This document shows, one piece after another, positions 53,167-64,000 of a DNA stretch of 64,000 bases (the first letter of the stretch is position 1; the number at the start of each line of letters is the position of its first letter). The DNA lies in NCBI GenBank assembly GCA_950097015.1, contig CATNEN010000009.1:808501-872500 (forward strand), read 5' to 3'. This stretch comes from Macrostomum hystrix (lineage: Eukaryota > Platyhelminthes > Macrostomidae). The position numbers and the translations under genes are program-made. The notes beneath the pieces were generated by a model, which was given only the letters and a program-made list of their open reading frames with translations, had not been told where the DNA came from and searched no databases.

Positions 53167-55509
53167 CTACGGAGGCGCTCCTTCGGTAGATTCTGGCGCC
53201 CGCCGGCGATTCGTTCCCAGTTAGGGAGGCTTCAAATCCGGATCGCCCAGGGATAAGGATCTCGCAATTTCAGTCGCTGGCAGTGGGAAAGCAACTAAAT
53301 AAAATTTCTGGCCTCTCTGCAAAGATGCAAAGAAATGGCGAAGCGGAGGTGCGTTAGAAAAATGTTCCAGGGAAAGGCGAGGAGAGCCAACGATGCGGCC
53401 GCGAGTGTGGGAGGGAGGCAGGGAACTCAAGAATGGCCACGAGCCACTTCTCCATCGAAAGAAGAAGTAGGGTCGCGGGCGGGAGGCTGGCCCGGGATGG
53501 GAGCACGGGATAGGAAGGCACTGCCAGGAGAGGGAGGAATAGGGACGGCAGTGGCTCAGCAACAAAAAAATGAAGAGAGGATTGGAGGAGGCCGCAGGCT
53601 TGTCTCCAGGCGGCCCAGCCTCCCACCTCCCTCATCAGGCACTCCACCGTTCCGCAGAAGCCAGAAGGAAGATGCCGGTTCAGAGGAAGAAGACGCTGTC
53701 TCCCTCCGTCTCGTCTCGCGCCACCTTCGTCTCATCTTCATCAACTCCCACCTCGGGCCGCCCCCACACGGTGCCGAAGAGACAAATGACAGCCGCAAGC
53801 AGCCATGCCAGCCAGATAAATAGAAACACTCGACTGGGCCCGAGCGACTTCCCGGCCACTGGGATGAGTCTCGGACAGCACTCTACGGAGATCCGGGTGG
53901 GAGAGCGAATGCGCAGATGGGGATCATATTGGAGGGGAAGAGGAAGGCGAAGCACTTAAGGCAAGCGGAGGCAGATTAGGCTAACATTGCCGAGTGAGAC
54001 ACTGGGAAAGAAGGGAAAAGGAGAGACCTCCATAGCCAAGGGAGTCACTAGCAAATAGTCCTGGCTAAGATGGCTAAACTACCAAGCCATCCACCACAAA
54101 AGTCTGAATCAGCTGAGCTTCAATGGCGCTGCTGCTTTCGCTGCCCGATCCATATGTTGGAATCCCGAGCGCAGATCCCAACGCCGAGTATTTTAACTAC
54201 CTGGCTGACAGCAGGGTAAATAGGCCTTTGTCTTTTATTTCGGAGACAACGCCGGCTGATAGACAAAGGCCCGGCTTCGGGGGAGTAGCAGGGCGCACAA
54301 AAAGCCCTGCCGCCAGGTGAAAGAAGAACAAGGCACAGCAGATACACGGCCGATATGATGACAGATAAGACAGGCCTGTATCAGGCTCACAGTTCTCTCA
54401 ACCAGTCCGAAATCAGTGCCAGGGATGCGGAGCACGCACGCCACGCAGGACAGACTCGGAGACTGCCGAATCCGCACGCAGTTTAATATCTCCGGGCATA
54501 AATTATTTGCCCGCCTACAAAATGAGGCTAGATTAGGCTGGGGACACGGAAATTAGATAGCCGGGTCTGTTCTGCTAAATTCTCGCGCGCTTCAGCACGA
54601 CATGCTAGGCTCAGAAGCTCTGCTATTAGTGCGGCCGAGAGTGAGCAGACGTAGCGATGAAATCACTGCGAAATCTGCAAGCGGGCTGGCTCGGAGAAAG
54701 CAGCGCGAGCGAGTGCTCAACAGAGCAGTAGCAACTGAGCTGGGATGTCAGTCCAGTGAGCAGATGGCTCAATTATGCCCATCGAATGCGGCAAGAGCTG
54801 TTTCTAAGAAATCATTGCGAAAACAAAAGCAGGAGCGCCGCTGCTTTGTCAGTCTTCTGCTTTTGATGCGCGGCGGACAGGTAGGAAAACTCGATATGCT
54901 AGCGGCGGGGCATCGCGAGTTGAGCTTGAAGAAGACTCAAGAAAGTGAAGCCGTCTTGAGAATAGCCGGTAATTTTCGACTCCCCAATCCCCCATTATCC
55001 GAGCAGGAGTTTTTCCCCATCGCAGACTCGGAGCGAAGCCCGCCGAGTGCGCCGCCCGTCCCAGCGCCTGTACCGAAGCGGCTGGCTTTGAGCAGCAGCT
55101 AGTAGGGAAAATAGAAAACAGAAGAGGATCACCTAAAAAAAGACAGGGCCGTGTTTACGGACTGGGCGCTGGGCTGGCCGAACTATGTCAGCTGATTGCT
55201 CAGCCCAGCCTTTGAGCAGGTTGGACACACTCTGCTACATGCAGGTCCGAAAGAGATAAGGTTGAAAGCGGCTAGGTAAAAAGAATACATCAGGTGCTGT
55301 GAGCTAGCGGAGGCAGCAGGAGGGTCGGAGACAGACAGGGATAAGAAAGATTTGAATTAAACAAAGAGTGAGATTGATGAAGACGGACATAATGGAGAAA
55401 TGCTTAGTGCAAGGGGTGAGGAAATGGAAGGAAATTTGAGTCTGAGAGAAAGCGGAAATAAAATGAAAATGGGGATGAAAGCCAGGGAAATGGAAATAGA
55501 ACAAACATA
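53167..55509. other. Intron, no gene recognised
   Basis: GC-moderate unique sequence. The longest open frame (54602-55102 plus, 166 codons) has no domain, splice context or compositional signature of the neighbouring genes, and I do not call it a gene. Confidence 0.45.
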
Positions 55510-56215
55510 GTACTAGAGAGAACTGGGAATCAGAGAGAGATGAGGATCAGAGAGTTGAGGATCAGAGAAGATGATGATCAGAGAAGATGATGATCAGAGA
55601 AGATGATGATCAGAGAAGATGATGATCAGAGAAGATGATGATCAGAGAAGATGATGATCAGAGAGATGAGGATCAGAGAGATGATGATCAGAGAAGATGA
55701 GGATCAGAGAGATGAGGATCAGAGAAGATGATGATCAGAGAGATGAGGATCAGAGAAGATGAGGATCAGAGAAGATGATGATCAGAGAGATGAGGATCAG
55801 AGAAGATGATGATCAGAGAAGATGATGATCAGAGAAGATGATGATCAGAGAGATGAGGATCAGAGAGATGAGGATCAGAGAAGATGATGATCAGAGAGAT
55901 GAGGATCAGAGAAGATGAGGATCAGAGAGATGAGGATCAGAGAAGATGATGATCAGAGAGATGAGGATCAGAGAAGATGAGGATCAGAGAAGATGATGAT
56001 CAGAGAGATGAGGATCAGAGAAGATGATGATCAGAGAGATGAGGATCAGAGAAGATGAGGATCAGAGAGGGATGATGATCAGAGAGAGAGAGATAAGGAT
56101 TAGAGAGATGAGGATCAGAGAAATGAGGATATGAGATAGGTGAGGATCAGAGAGAGTGATGAGTATCAGAAAGAGATGAGGATAATAGCGAGGTGAAAAT
56201 CAGTATCAGTGAGGA
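55510..56215. repeat. About 16-bp GATGATGATCAGAGAA repeat
   Basis: About 43 units of 15-16 bp alternating ATGATGATCAGAGAAG and ATGAGGATCAGAGAG forms, decaying toward 56215. It is purine-rich on the plus strand. Confidence 0.95.
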
Positions 56216-56944
56216 TCAGAGAGAATTGGGTAACAATCGGTATGTAATAAATCGAATGTAAGAAATGCCCTTTGCAGGATCGCGAAAATTGTTCTTCATA
56301 ACAGGTCCAGCCAAGGCTGACGCGGGAGCGTGTCGGACATCACGTGAGAAGTGCACAGCTGCCGCAGCAGGAGAGCAATTCAATCCCACAGCAAGCATTA
56401 CCGGCAAGCGTTCATCCAGCTCCAACAATGGGTCCTTGGATACAGCAGGTAGGGGAGAGCAGCTCACGCATTCTGCTGCCATCTAAAAATAGAACAGAGC
56501 TGCCAAAACTCGCTCTGGCAAGGAAGAGCTTGTTCTCTACTGCAATGAGGATCGATACAATGGCGAAGCCCTGAAGAGGATCGATTAGAATTACAAATAT
56601 CCCTGCACACCTGACAGAGCCTGGGATATCGAGAGTGAGTCTCTCGCAGGCCAGGTGCGTTAGCAAGCCTCCATCTGTTTGATTATCATGTTGGGACGGG
56701 AAACGACACTTGAAAAATTGACTCTTCAGCCCTGCCTTGTGCGACGAACAGAACTACTGATTAAACTGATTTGGCTAAGCCAACACTGGGGAGTAAAAAA
56801 TCTGTTAAGAAAATTCGCTCTGTAGTAGCTACCGTAAGTAGTAAGAATGACTGTACACCCGTTTTTTTTAACTAGAAACGAAAATTTTGCGTATAATAAG
56901 TTTGAGTGAGTTTAACACGAGTAAGATTTTATATTAAGTTGGAG
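56216..56944. other. Intron, no gene recognised
   Basis: Unique sequence. Nothing recognised on either strand. Confidence 0.5.
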
Positions 56945-57250
56945 CACATAAGAGCACAGGTTGGAGATTAGCACAGGTGAAGGATTAGCACAGGTGGAGG
57001 ATTAGCACAGGTGGAGGATGAGCACAGGTTAGATATTAGCACAGGTGAAGGATTAGCACAGGTGGAGGATTAGCACAGGTGGGGATGAGCACAGGTGGAG
57101 GATTAGCACAGGTGGGGATGAGCACAGGTGGAGGATGAGCACAGGTGGGGGATGAGCACAGGTGAAGGATGAGCACCTGGTGGGGGATGAGCACAGGTGG
57201 AGGATTAGCACAGGTGGAGGATGAGCACAGTTTGGTGATGAGCAAATAGG
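56945..57250. repeat. 17-bp GATTAGCACAGGTGGAG repeat
   Basis: About 18 units with GATGAGCAC variants. The array begins about 30 nt downstream of the donor of the SAM-domain exon. Confidence 0.94.
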
Positions 57251-57277
57251 AATGAGCACATATGACCTCCTACTGAC

Positions 57278-57595
57278 CTCCCGGTCGGAATCCTCAGCGC
57301 AGCGGGCTCGCCTGACGGCGCAGAGGACGCGAGATCGGAGCCGCTGGTCGCAGACGCCAAGCTCGATTCGCAGCCGGTCGGCAGTGAGCTGGCGGAACTG
57401 GTTCAGCGAATAGTCAGCAGGGAACAGGCCGGAGCAGTCGGAGAGGCCGGCTCGCTGCAGGTAGCGTCGGAAAGCCTCCTGCGCAGCGACGGCGGCCGCC
57501 ACAGTGCCAGCCGACGCTGTTGAAGACGAAGATGGTGAAGCGATGATGAGGTTTCCGGGCCGAGTCTGGGACTCAGGCTGTCCTGACTCGCTCAT
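57278..57595 (-). CDS. First exon with SAM-like domain, probable 5' end of long MAST transcript
   Basis: Begins at ATG 57595-57593 and runs 106 codons to CGGGAG|GTCAGT in phase 0. After a Ser/Ala-rich leader starting MSESGQPESQ it encodes AFRRYLQRAGLSDCSGLF, then ADYSLNQFRQLTADRLRIEL and GVCDQRLRSRVLCAVRRAR. This has the SAM pattern: YL..AGL, F, F..LT.D.L, GV, R..VL.A. SAM domains mediate protein or RNA binding and oligomerisation. The exon is on the MAST strand, phase-compatible with 53166-52855, and no other minus-strand gene lies between it and the MAST exons. Vertebrate MASTs have no SAM domain that I know of, so either this is a novel architecture or it is the first exon of a separate gene. 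Confidence 0.6.
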
Positions 57596-58363
57596 TATGC
57601 TAATAAGGCTTCGAGTAGATAGTAGAGCAGGTCAAACAAGCGAGGCTGATATAGGGGCTATGCGGCGCTGCTGCTGCTGCTTCTGCTGTCAGCTAGCATA
57701 ACTGCTGACTGCTGCTGCAGGAACAATCAGTGTGGAATGAAACAGATTCCCAAATTTACACAATTACATACATTTAGCAGCATGTAAATTACACAAAAAA
57801 GCTTAAAAGCCATCTTTTTGTGGCTTTGTACCCCAAATTGTGTGGTCTAAGGGAGCTTAGGAAAAAAGAAAATTTAATAACTGATTGGTTACTTATACCC
57901 TAATGTTCCTATAGTTTGAGAAAAATAAACATTATTTTTTTCACATATCCAATAATTATCTAGATAGAATATATATGAATTAGACTTACAGTCAGTATCA
58001 CAGCAATGTAACTATAGCAATGCTTCATTAAAACCTTGGGCCTATATTTATTTAGCTTAGCCATTCATCAAACAATTCAATTAAGGAAGCTGCCATGGCT
58101 AGATGTCAATTTTAAGCCCATTTTAAGTGAAGTAACCTAAAGCACTAGGGAATTTAGCATCTTACTTAATACAATAGCTAACAGGCCTAACACCAATTGT
58201 TTATTTAATTTAGGATAAAAGTTTGAGACTTAAGAAATTTAAAAAGTTTAAATGCTTGAGAACTACTGACCTTTTGGCTTTTAGCAAGATGTATAATCAT
58301 ACCTCTATAAGTATACAAAGCTAGGGCCTATATATAACATCTAGGCTACAAGTACAACAGTCA
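57596..58363. other. AT-rich intergenic DNA
   Basis: Upstream of the SAM exon (minus strand). A CTG-rich stretch lies at 57668-57718; beyond that the sequence turns strongly AT-rich. No gene recognised. Confidence 0.5.
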
Positions 58364-58795
58364 GGATCATAGACACTTCGTCATCTTACAACTTCGTCAT
58401 CCACTTGGAAGGTAGGACACTTCGTCATCCAGCCAATTGGCATGCTTTAAAGTTTGGTCAGTTCGTCATCTTCTAAAAACAAGCAATCAAGTTCGTCATC
58501 AATAAAGTGAGGGTGGGGACATGGGGTGGTGGGGCAGAGGTGTGAACACACTTCACACTCTAAATTATCAAAAAGAGGTGTCAAAACTGATTTCATTATA
58601 AGTGTTGAAAGATAGGTGCCAACACGATGTGAGGAGGGGTGGGGAGGGGTGGTTCTGTTCTAACTTTGAAAACTTTTGTTTTATAGATGACGAAGTGTCC
58701 ACAAGTCTAAGTCTCTTCATCATCCACCCACTAAGATATTGGACAGATCGTCATCTGGATGACGAAGTTGTAAGATGACGAAGTGTCAAGGTACC
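58364..58795. mobile_element. 432-bp TIR element (MITE), CTTCGTCATC-rich ends, 9-bp TSD
   Basis: The terminal inverted repeats extend about 40 bp, with 32 bp perfect (58371-58403 against the complement of about 58756-58788); they carry CTTCGTCATC twice per end. The element is bordered on both sides by CAACAGTCA (58355-58363 and 58796-58804), a 9-bp target-site duplication. Extra CTTCGTCATC-type copies occur subterminally on the left. It has no coding capacity. Long TIRs plus a 9-bp duplication suggest a Mutator-like non-autonomous element. Confidence 0.88.
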
Positions 58796-58881
58796 CAACA
58801 GTCATTATTCATTATTTATAGTCATAGGCCTAAGCAATCACAGCTTGGACAAAATAGCCAGCCAATTTATATAGAGCAGAG

Positions 58882-59225
58882 GGTCCCAGGTCATTTCGGT
58901 GACAAGACATTTCGGTGACAGTCATTTCGGTGACAACTCAAGTCGTTTCGGTGACAGAATTGGTCAGTTTAATGACAACTATTCTTGCACCTGAATATGC
59001 TTAGAAAACAGCCTTCCATGTGAACTAATCATTATTATTCATCATTATTTAATAATACTTAATAGGTGTGCGTAGTTCACATGGAAGGCTGTTTTCTACG
59101 CACATGGAACTGGAAGGCTGTTTCCTAAGCATATTCAGGTGCAAGAATAGTTGTCACCGAACTGACCCATTTTGTCACCGAAACGATGTCACCGAAATGT
59201 CTTGTCACCGAAATGACCTGGGACC
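58882..59225. mobile_element. 344-bp foldback MITE, TTTCGGTGACA repeats, 8-bp TSD
   Basis: The ends GGTCCCAGGTCATTTCGG and its complement are perfectly inverted for 39 bp, and the two halves remain largely complementary for over 100 bp each, making it nearly a single hairpin. TTTCGGTGACA recurs four times in the left half and its complement four to five times in the right. GAGCAGAG flanks both sides (58874-58881, 59226-59233), an 8-bp target-site duplication as in hAT elements. A partial internal duplication of TGGAAGGCTGTTT occurs on the right. Confidence 0.9.
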
Positions 59226-59233
59226 GAGCAGAG

Positions 59234-61454
59234 CTCTTGTTAATTCACTAGCTAGTTGATTAATTTAGAGTACAACAAATATTAGTAAATCACAACACAG
59301 ATACAGCATCATTTTAAGTTAAAATTCAATTACCTCTTGTAAGTTGTAACTAGCTTTTTATAGCTAACTGACTATATATAGGTCCTAGCTATTTGATTAT
59401 GGGGTTTAAAATAAAATTTTTATCTATTAGTCCATATGAAAAAATAATAATAACGGGCAGTAATTAAAAGAAATAAATACTTTTGTAAACTTCATAACAA
59501 TTGGAGTTCACTCTGTTACATGATCACAGTGTCCTGTAAATTAGTAAGTTAGTAATTTAGTAAATTTCGTAGAACCAAAAGCTTTACATTCCATATGTAA
59601 TTTGTTGTTCAAATCATTGCAAAGCTTTTAAACTGCCTTTAGGCTTTAAGTTTTCAGAAAAACTGGAGCAGAGCTGTTTTCTGTCTTATTCTTACAAGCA
59701 CTAGAACTAAGGTTTGCTAGTAAGGTAACCACTAGGTCAGTGAAGATATTTACTTATTATTACTTATTATATTTACTTATTAGATATTTATGTGTACTCT
59801 AATTGATTTAGTTACTTTACACGAGTGGAACACATCTATACACTAACAACATTCTCCTTTTTTAAGTTGTTAGTGATGATTCATTAACAATACTTTCACT
59901 TTGTAATAACTGTCACGTTTTGTTCAAATTTAAATTTTTTAACTAGTACAACAAATAATGTTTACCTCGGTATATATTAAATTCGGTTGATTTTTATATA
60001 CAATACAGATACATCATAAGCAATGTATTTTTTTATTTTAATTGTAAATACTGAAGTTTTAACATATTCGCATCATTTTCCCCATTAGATCACGTCCGCA
60101 AGATTTTTTATTTGGCATTCACATTTTTTCGAAAGCCAGAGTGTGCTATGCGGTGGAAAAATTGTATCCGTCTTATAAATTCTATATTTTCCTCCCATTT
60201 ACTCCGATTTTAGTACTAGAATACTCTCAAAAAGTAATATACCTGAATTCGAATGCATGCGCAAAGTAAAATGTTTTTCACGTTGTAATTTTCAGCGCAA
60301 ATATTTTCCTTGCTATTTTCATAGCTCCACTTTTAGTACCATTTTGTGGCACTACTGTGATAATAGATTCGAAATTAAAAGATGTGACAAAAACAAATGA
60401 CATCAACCTAGACTTAAATGTTACGTAAACTCAATTATTTTTCGTACATAAGAGCAGATCTGTCGCGAATAGACAATAGCGCTATTGTACATTGTACACA
60501 TTATTGATCGTTAAAAAACGTTAAAAAACGTTATCACCTATGTTTCGGGCAGTTCACTTAGTATTGACCGACCAATGACATGGTCGTAACAACGGAGCAT
60601 CTTTGAGCAAGATGGAGAGTAGTTTACATGTCTCTCCAGGCTAGAGAGTGGCGTGCTGCAAGCTGGGCTGGGCTAGCTGCACTTAAAACTCGAACAAAAT
60701 CAATCCAGTATGACATCGCCCAATCACCCAGTTGTTTATCATTAGTTTTCGCACGCGTACTCCAAGAAGACTTCATTCTAGAAGAATTTTCCTTCTTGTG
60801 CACTATAGCTTCGAAGATGACAAAGCTCACAGGGGGTCAGTCCTGTTGTCAGGACTTTTCTCGAATGAAAAAAAATCTATCCTGCGCTACTTTATAGTAA
60901 CATACGATTTTATTTGCTACTGATTTTTTACTAAATTTTGTCTGTGATAAAAATCCTCACTTATTCTGGCTACGAGCTCTGCCGTAGTTTGGCTGCATAT
61001 TTTTGGCCTTATTAATTATGCGAGTATGAAGTCAGGGGCGCGCGCAGAACCAACAAGTTTACCATCAACGCCTCATGGTTTGTGCGAAGTCTAGCAATCG
61101 ACTCTGGCTGGTCCCATAGGCAGGTAAAGAAGAGAAGCTCTTCTATTCTGCAGGCTTTTTTCAGTCTGCGCTCAGGTGTTCCAATTGGTACGCAATTCAT
61201 TTCCGAGGGCTTCAGTGCGCAGAGCTGAAGGAAAGCTTTCACTACGGAATTGTGCGGGGTAGGCTTGGAATGAAATCCGAATTGTACCACGCAGTCGCGA
61301 ACTAGATTGGAATAAATGCAAAGCCTTCAATGAAGGAGAGCATCCAGTGGGCGTGATACAATCGCTGCGAGACGCCAGAAACGCTCGAGGACGAAGTAAA
61401 AATTGTGCTCGACTCAGTCTGCTATTGAACATAAAGGTCACTCCAAAAGTAAAA
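59234..61454. other. AT-rich intergenic DNA upstream of the A2M-like gene
   Basis: No gene recognised. Open frames at 60628-60897 (plus) and 61012-61290 (minus) show no domain. The region should contain the promoter of the A2M-like gene. Confidence 0.45.
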
Positions 61455-63957
61455 ATGACTTCAGATTTTTTTTCATCTCGAATTTTTTTTACATCGTCTG
61501 GGGCTTGGCAGCGCCTGCGGCACATTCTACTGCCCTTCCTGATCTGCTGGTCACTCAGCTTCGCCTCCGTTGCCCCTCCAGTGCCTGCAGCGTAAGTGAC
61601 AACACTGCATTTGGCTGCAGCAGAGGGCTTCAGGAATGCAGCAGTTACCCCACTTAGCTGATTTGTGAGAAGCTCGCGAGGAGCGCTTTGGAAAAGTCGA
61701 CAATTCGGGAAATGTATATTTTCAGAACTGCGGGACTTTGAGTTTGAGTTTTGAGTTCGAACCGTCAGTTTTTAAGTTCACCCATCCCTGCCAAACACAA
61801 CACGAACACAAACACAACTAGAATAAGTATTTAGACTTGCCCCAATCGGGTCAGAGCACAGCCGCAGCTATTGCGCGGCGCGTCTGAAAGCTGCGTTCGG
61901 CGGTTCAGTCCATGGACTGGGGGGAGCCACACTTACGTACCCTAAATACCAGCTGATGTACCAGCTGATGTATCAGCTGATGTACCTGATGCTGGTACCA
62001 CTTAATGGCTGGGTGAACTGAAGCGATGCTGAAAGGCACAAATTGTTCCAATGCAGTCGGGAATCGAACTCCGACCTTCAAGTCGAAAGTCCATCACTCT
62101 AACTACTAGGTTACAACCCCCATCGTTCTAAAGTACACACGTACTCAGCAGCTAAAAGAGTAACATCAGTTGTTTGTTGCCATGCAGTTAAGCTGTGGCA
62201 TCGCTAAGAATGACTGCAGTCCGCAGACCGCGAGTGCTACCCCGCATGGTCAGCAGTAGTACGTCCAAGTTAAACTGGGCGCCACCTGATCACCAGGCCC
62301 TGACCACCTGAAGCCGCTACCAGCTCATTATTAAACCGTTCGAACTTTTTCCTACAGTACTCATGTAGTCTTGTACGAGACGAAGGACACTCTCGCCGTG
62401 CATTGAAAATGATGTCACATGTCACATTCTTGAAGAAACACCGGAACTTCAATTGACATTGTGCTTGCGCTGCAATATTACAGAATGCTTGAGCATTTAT
62501 TAAGTGCGAATGTATGTATCTGCAAAATTCACTGGGTACAATGGTGGTCTTATTGTGAAGATCGATGTTTTGCCCTGCTGGATCACATCCGAACCGCTTG
62601 TGGACCCACAGACAGTTCCTGGTGCTGGCGCCCAGCTCGCTGCAGCCCGGTCAGCGCTGGTCAGCCCAGGTGCACTGCCTCAGCCTGGCCCACCGGCCGG
62701 CCAGCCTGCATCTGCGAATCAGTCGCATCACTCACCGGAGTCGACCGGGCCCGGGGCCAAGCCTCGACGACGCTTCCGATCGAAGTGGTGACTCGGTTGG
62801 CTCGCGCGCGGTGGAGGAACTATTCGAACACCCTGGACAGACCCGACTGGTGCAGCTCAAAGTGAGCAATTGTGATGTGAAGTAGTCGTAGAAAAAATAA
62901 ACACTTGCTCACCGGATGGCATTTCACAGCTTCACAATACCTTTTACAATGGCCTAGATTCCAGAGACCTGGCAAGATGGTGAGTACCAACTCAAAGCCG
63001 AGGCGCGCCACAATAATGCCATGCTCTGGTCCGAGACCCGACGGCTCCAGATGGACGCCCGCACTCTAGCCATCATCATCCAGCTCAGCTCGCCCGTGTA
63101 CAGCATCAGCCGGGGCCTCCGGTTCCGCGTAATCGCCATTCGCAAGAATCTGCTTCTGGCCCGAGTGACGCTGGATCGCGTCGAAGTGGTCGATCCGAAT
63201 GGCGTCGTTGTCCGGCGCTGGCTGTCACAGACTGTAGGCGCCGAGGGATTCCTGGAGTTCGCTATGCCGCTGAAGCCAGTGTTCACCGAGCTCCGTTGGA
63301 CCGTGCGCTGCTGGCACCGAGGCGTCGCGCAAGAGCGCCACTTCAGCGCCATCAACATCGCCGGCAAGGTTGGCGTCCCATTGGTCGTGAACGCTTCCCT
63401 GCCGCGCAGCCTGGCCTCTGACGCTTTCGGTGTCTACGGCCGGCTCGAGGCGGTCCGCGACAATCAGGAGCCGGTGACGGGCAACGCCAGTCTGGCTCTG
63501 ACGCTCTCCACGGCAGCCTGGGGCAGAGGCAACGTCCTGGCTAGACTCACCAGAGACATCAAATTTGTGAGCCATGAAAAGCTGCTCTTGGCATGATACT
63601 TTGATACTTTGACACATTGATAACACACACTGCCTGATAGTGAAAAGTCAGAGCTCATGTACATACATGTGAGAGCTTGCCTGAGTACGTTATGCCTTAC
63701 GCCTAAGCCCCAAAATTTGCCAGTTCCAGGGCGGCGGTGATTTCCTCTTCACAATGCGGGAGATTGCGAATGCAATCGGCACCCTGAAGGTGGCTGGTAA
63801 CGCCTGGCTCACGCTGGAGGGCCGGGTGCTGGACTGGCAGACCTGGGCTGCCGGCTCCGACAGGGCGTCAGCCTTCCTGTTCGATTCGAGCCCGCGGTTG
63901 AAGCTGTTGGGCGGCCGGCTGCGCACGTTCCGTCCAGGATTCGATCTCATGACGCAT
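61455..63957 (+). CDS. Alpha-2-macroglobulin/TEP/CD109-like protein, 5' part (4 exons seen)
   Basis: Exons 61455-61591, 62612-62861, 62958-63566 and 63724-63957, all with GT-AG boundaries and matching phases (2, 0, 0, 0), give about 410 residues before the window ends. Exon 1 encodes a signal-peptide-like segment (HILLPFLICWSLSFASV); its ATG has A at -3. Exon 2 begins QFLVLAPSSLQPGQRWSAQV, the MG1 opening of the family. Exon 3 starts IPETWQDGEYQLKAEA and has SPVYSISRGLRFRVIAI, DRVEVVDPNGVVVRRWL and FAMPLKPVFTELRWTV (MG2), followed by an MG3-like part. Exon 4 ends LKLLGGRLRTFRPGFDLM, as at the family's MG4 start. The thioester and bait or receptor regions lie beyond the window, so protease inhibitor, complement-like TEP and CD109 cannot be told apart. 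Family members are secreted or GPI-anchored and act in protease trapping or innate immunity. Confidence 0.88.
61837..62124 (-). repeat. tRNA-derived SINE in intron 1 of the A2M-like gene
   Basis: Read on the minus strand from 62124: GTAGTTAGAGTGATGGACT, then a B-box region with GAGTTCGATTCCCGAC, the SINE body, the palindrome CAGTCCATGGACTG (61906-61919) and an end matching the copy at 40.7 kb (CAATCGGG...). A 12-nt segment (ACCAGCTGATGT) is locally triplicated near 61950-61985. Confidence 0.87.
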
Positions 63958-64000
63958 GTGAGACATTCAGTCATTATTCTTCCACATTTGGGGCCTGTAG

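Noticed and set aside
54602-55102. 166-codon plus-strand open frame
   Set aside because: No domain, no flanking splice or promoter evidence, and composition unlike neighbouring exons. Chance in a GC-moderate intron is the simpler reading.
61012-61525. Minus-strand open frames upstream of the A2M-like gene
   Set aside because: No domain; they overlap the plus-strand first exon with its signal peptide.

Overview
This is nuclear DNA of an animal. It contains a canonical histone H4 gene, a MAST-family protein kinase, two MICU-type mitochondrial EF-hand genes, a TMEM237 ciliary gene and the 5' part of an alpha-2-macroglobulin/TEP/CD109-type gene. Introns are GT-AG, and there are tRNA-derived SINEs, a LINE fragment, two non-autonomous DNA transposons and an exceptional load of tandem repeats. 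The compact GC-rich coding sequence, Ala/Gln/Ser homopolymers and minisatellite-filled introns would suit a free-living flatworm such as Macrostomum. That is a guess; the sequence alone proves only a metazoan.

Layout. 1-3300: AT-rich flank with a single histone H4 gene (+) and its 3' stem-loop. 3.3-11.5 kb: the conserved body of a MAST kinase (-): nine exons whose phases close exactly into a 1256-residue protein (DUF1908 region, kinase, AGC tail, PDZ, low-complexity C-terminus). 13.7-20.2 kb: three genes inside one large MAST intron: an intronless MICU-like gene (+), a convergent intronless MICU paralogue (-) and TMEM237 (+). 20.4-57.6 kb: widely spaced exons on the minus strand whose splice phases all fit a long MAST N-terminus. 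One carries the family-typical NLVRMR...GQSAP signature, and the outermost encodes a SAM-like domain. Between them lie about 20 different tandem arrays, a 5'-truncated LINE and SINEs. 57.6-61.4 kb: AT-rich intergenic DNA with two terminal-inverted-repeat elements bounded by target-site duplications. 61.45 kb to the end: four exons (+) of an A2M/TEP/CD109-like secreted protein that continues beyond the window.

The main observation is the MAST locus. It spans at least 54 kb and appears to have several first exons (57.6, 41.7, possibly 30.06, and 11.49 kb). A pair of exons (33.6 and 30.06 kb) is phase-compatible only as mutually exclusive alternatives. One exon (35.1-35.3 kb) lies between large arrays of complementary orientation. 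Many arrays begin within 0-140 nt of a 5' splice site, and one is a tandem duplication of the splice donor itself. No computation was run. Exon joins rest on reading splice consensus, phase and family resemblance by eye.
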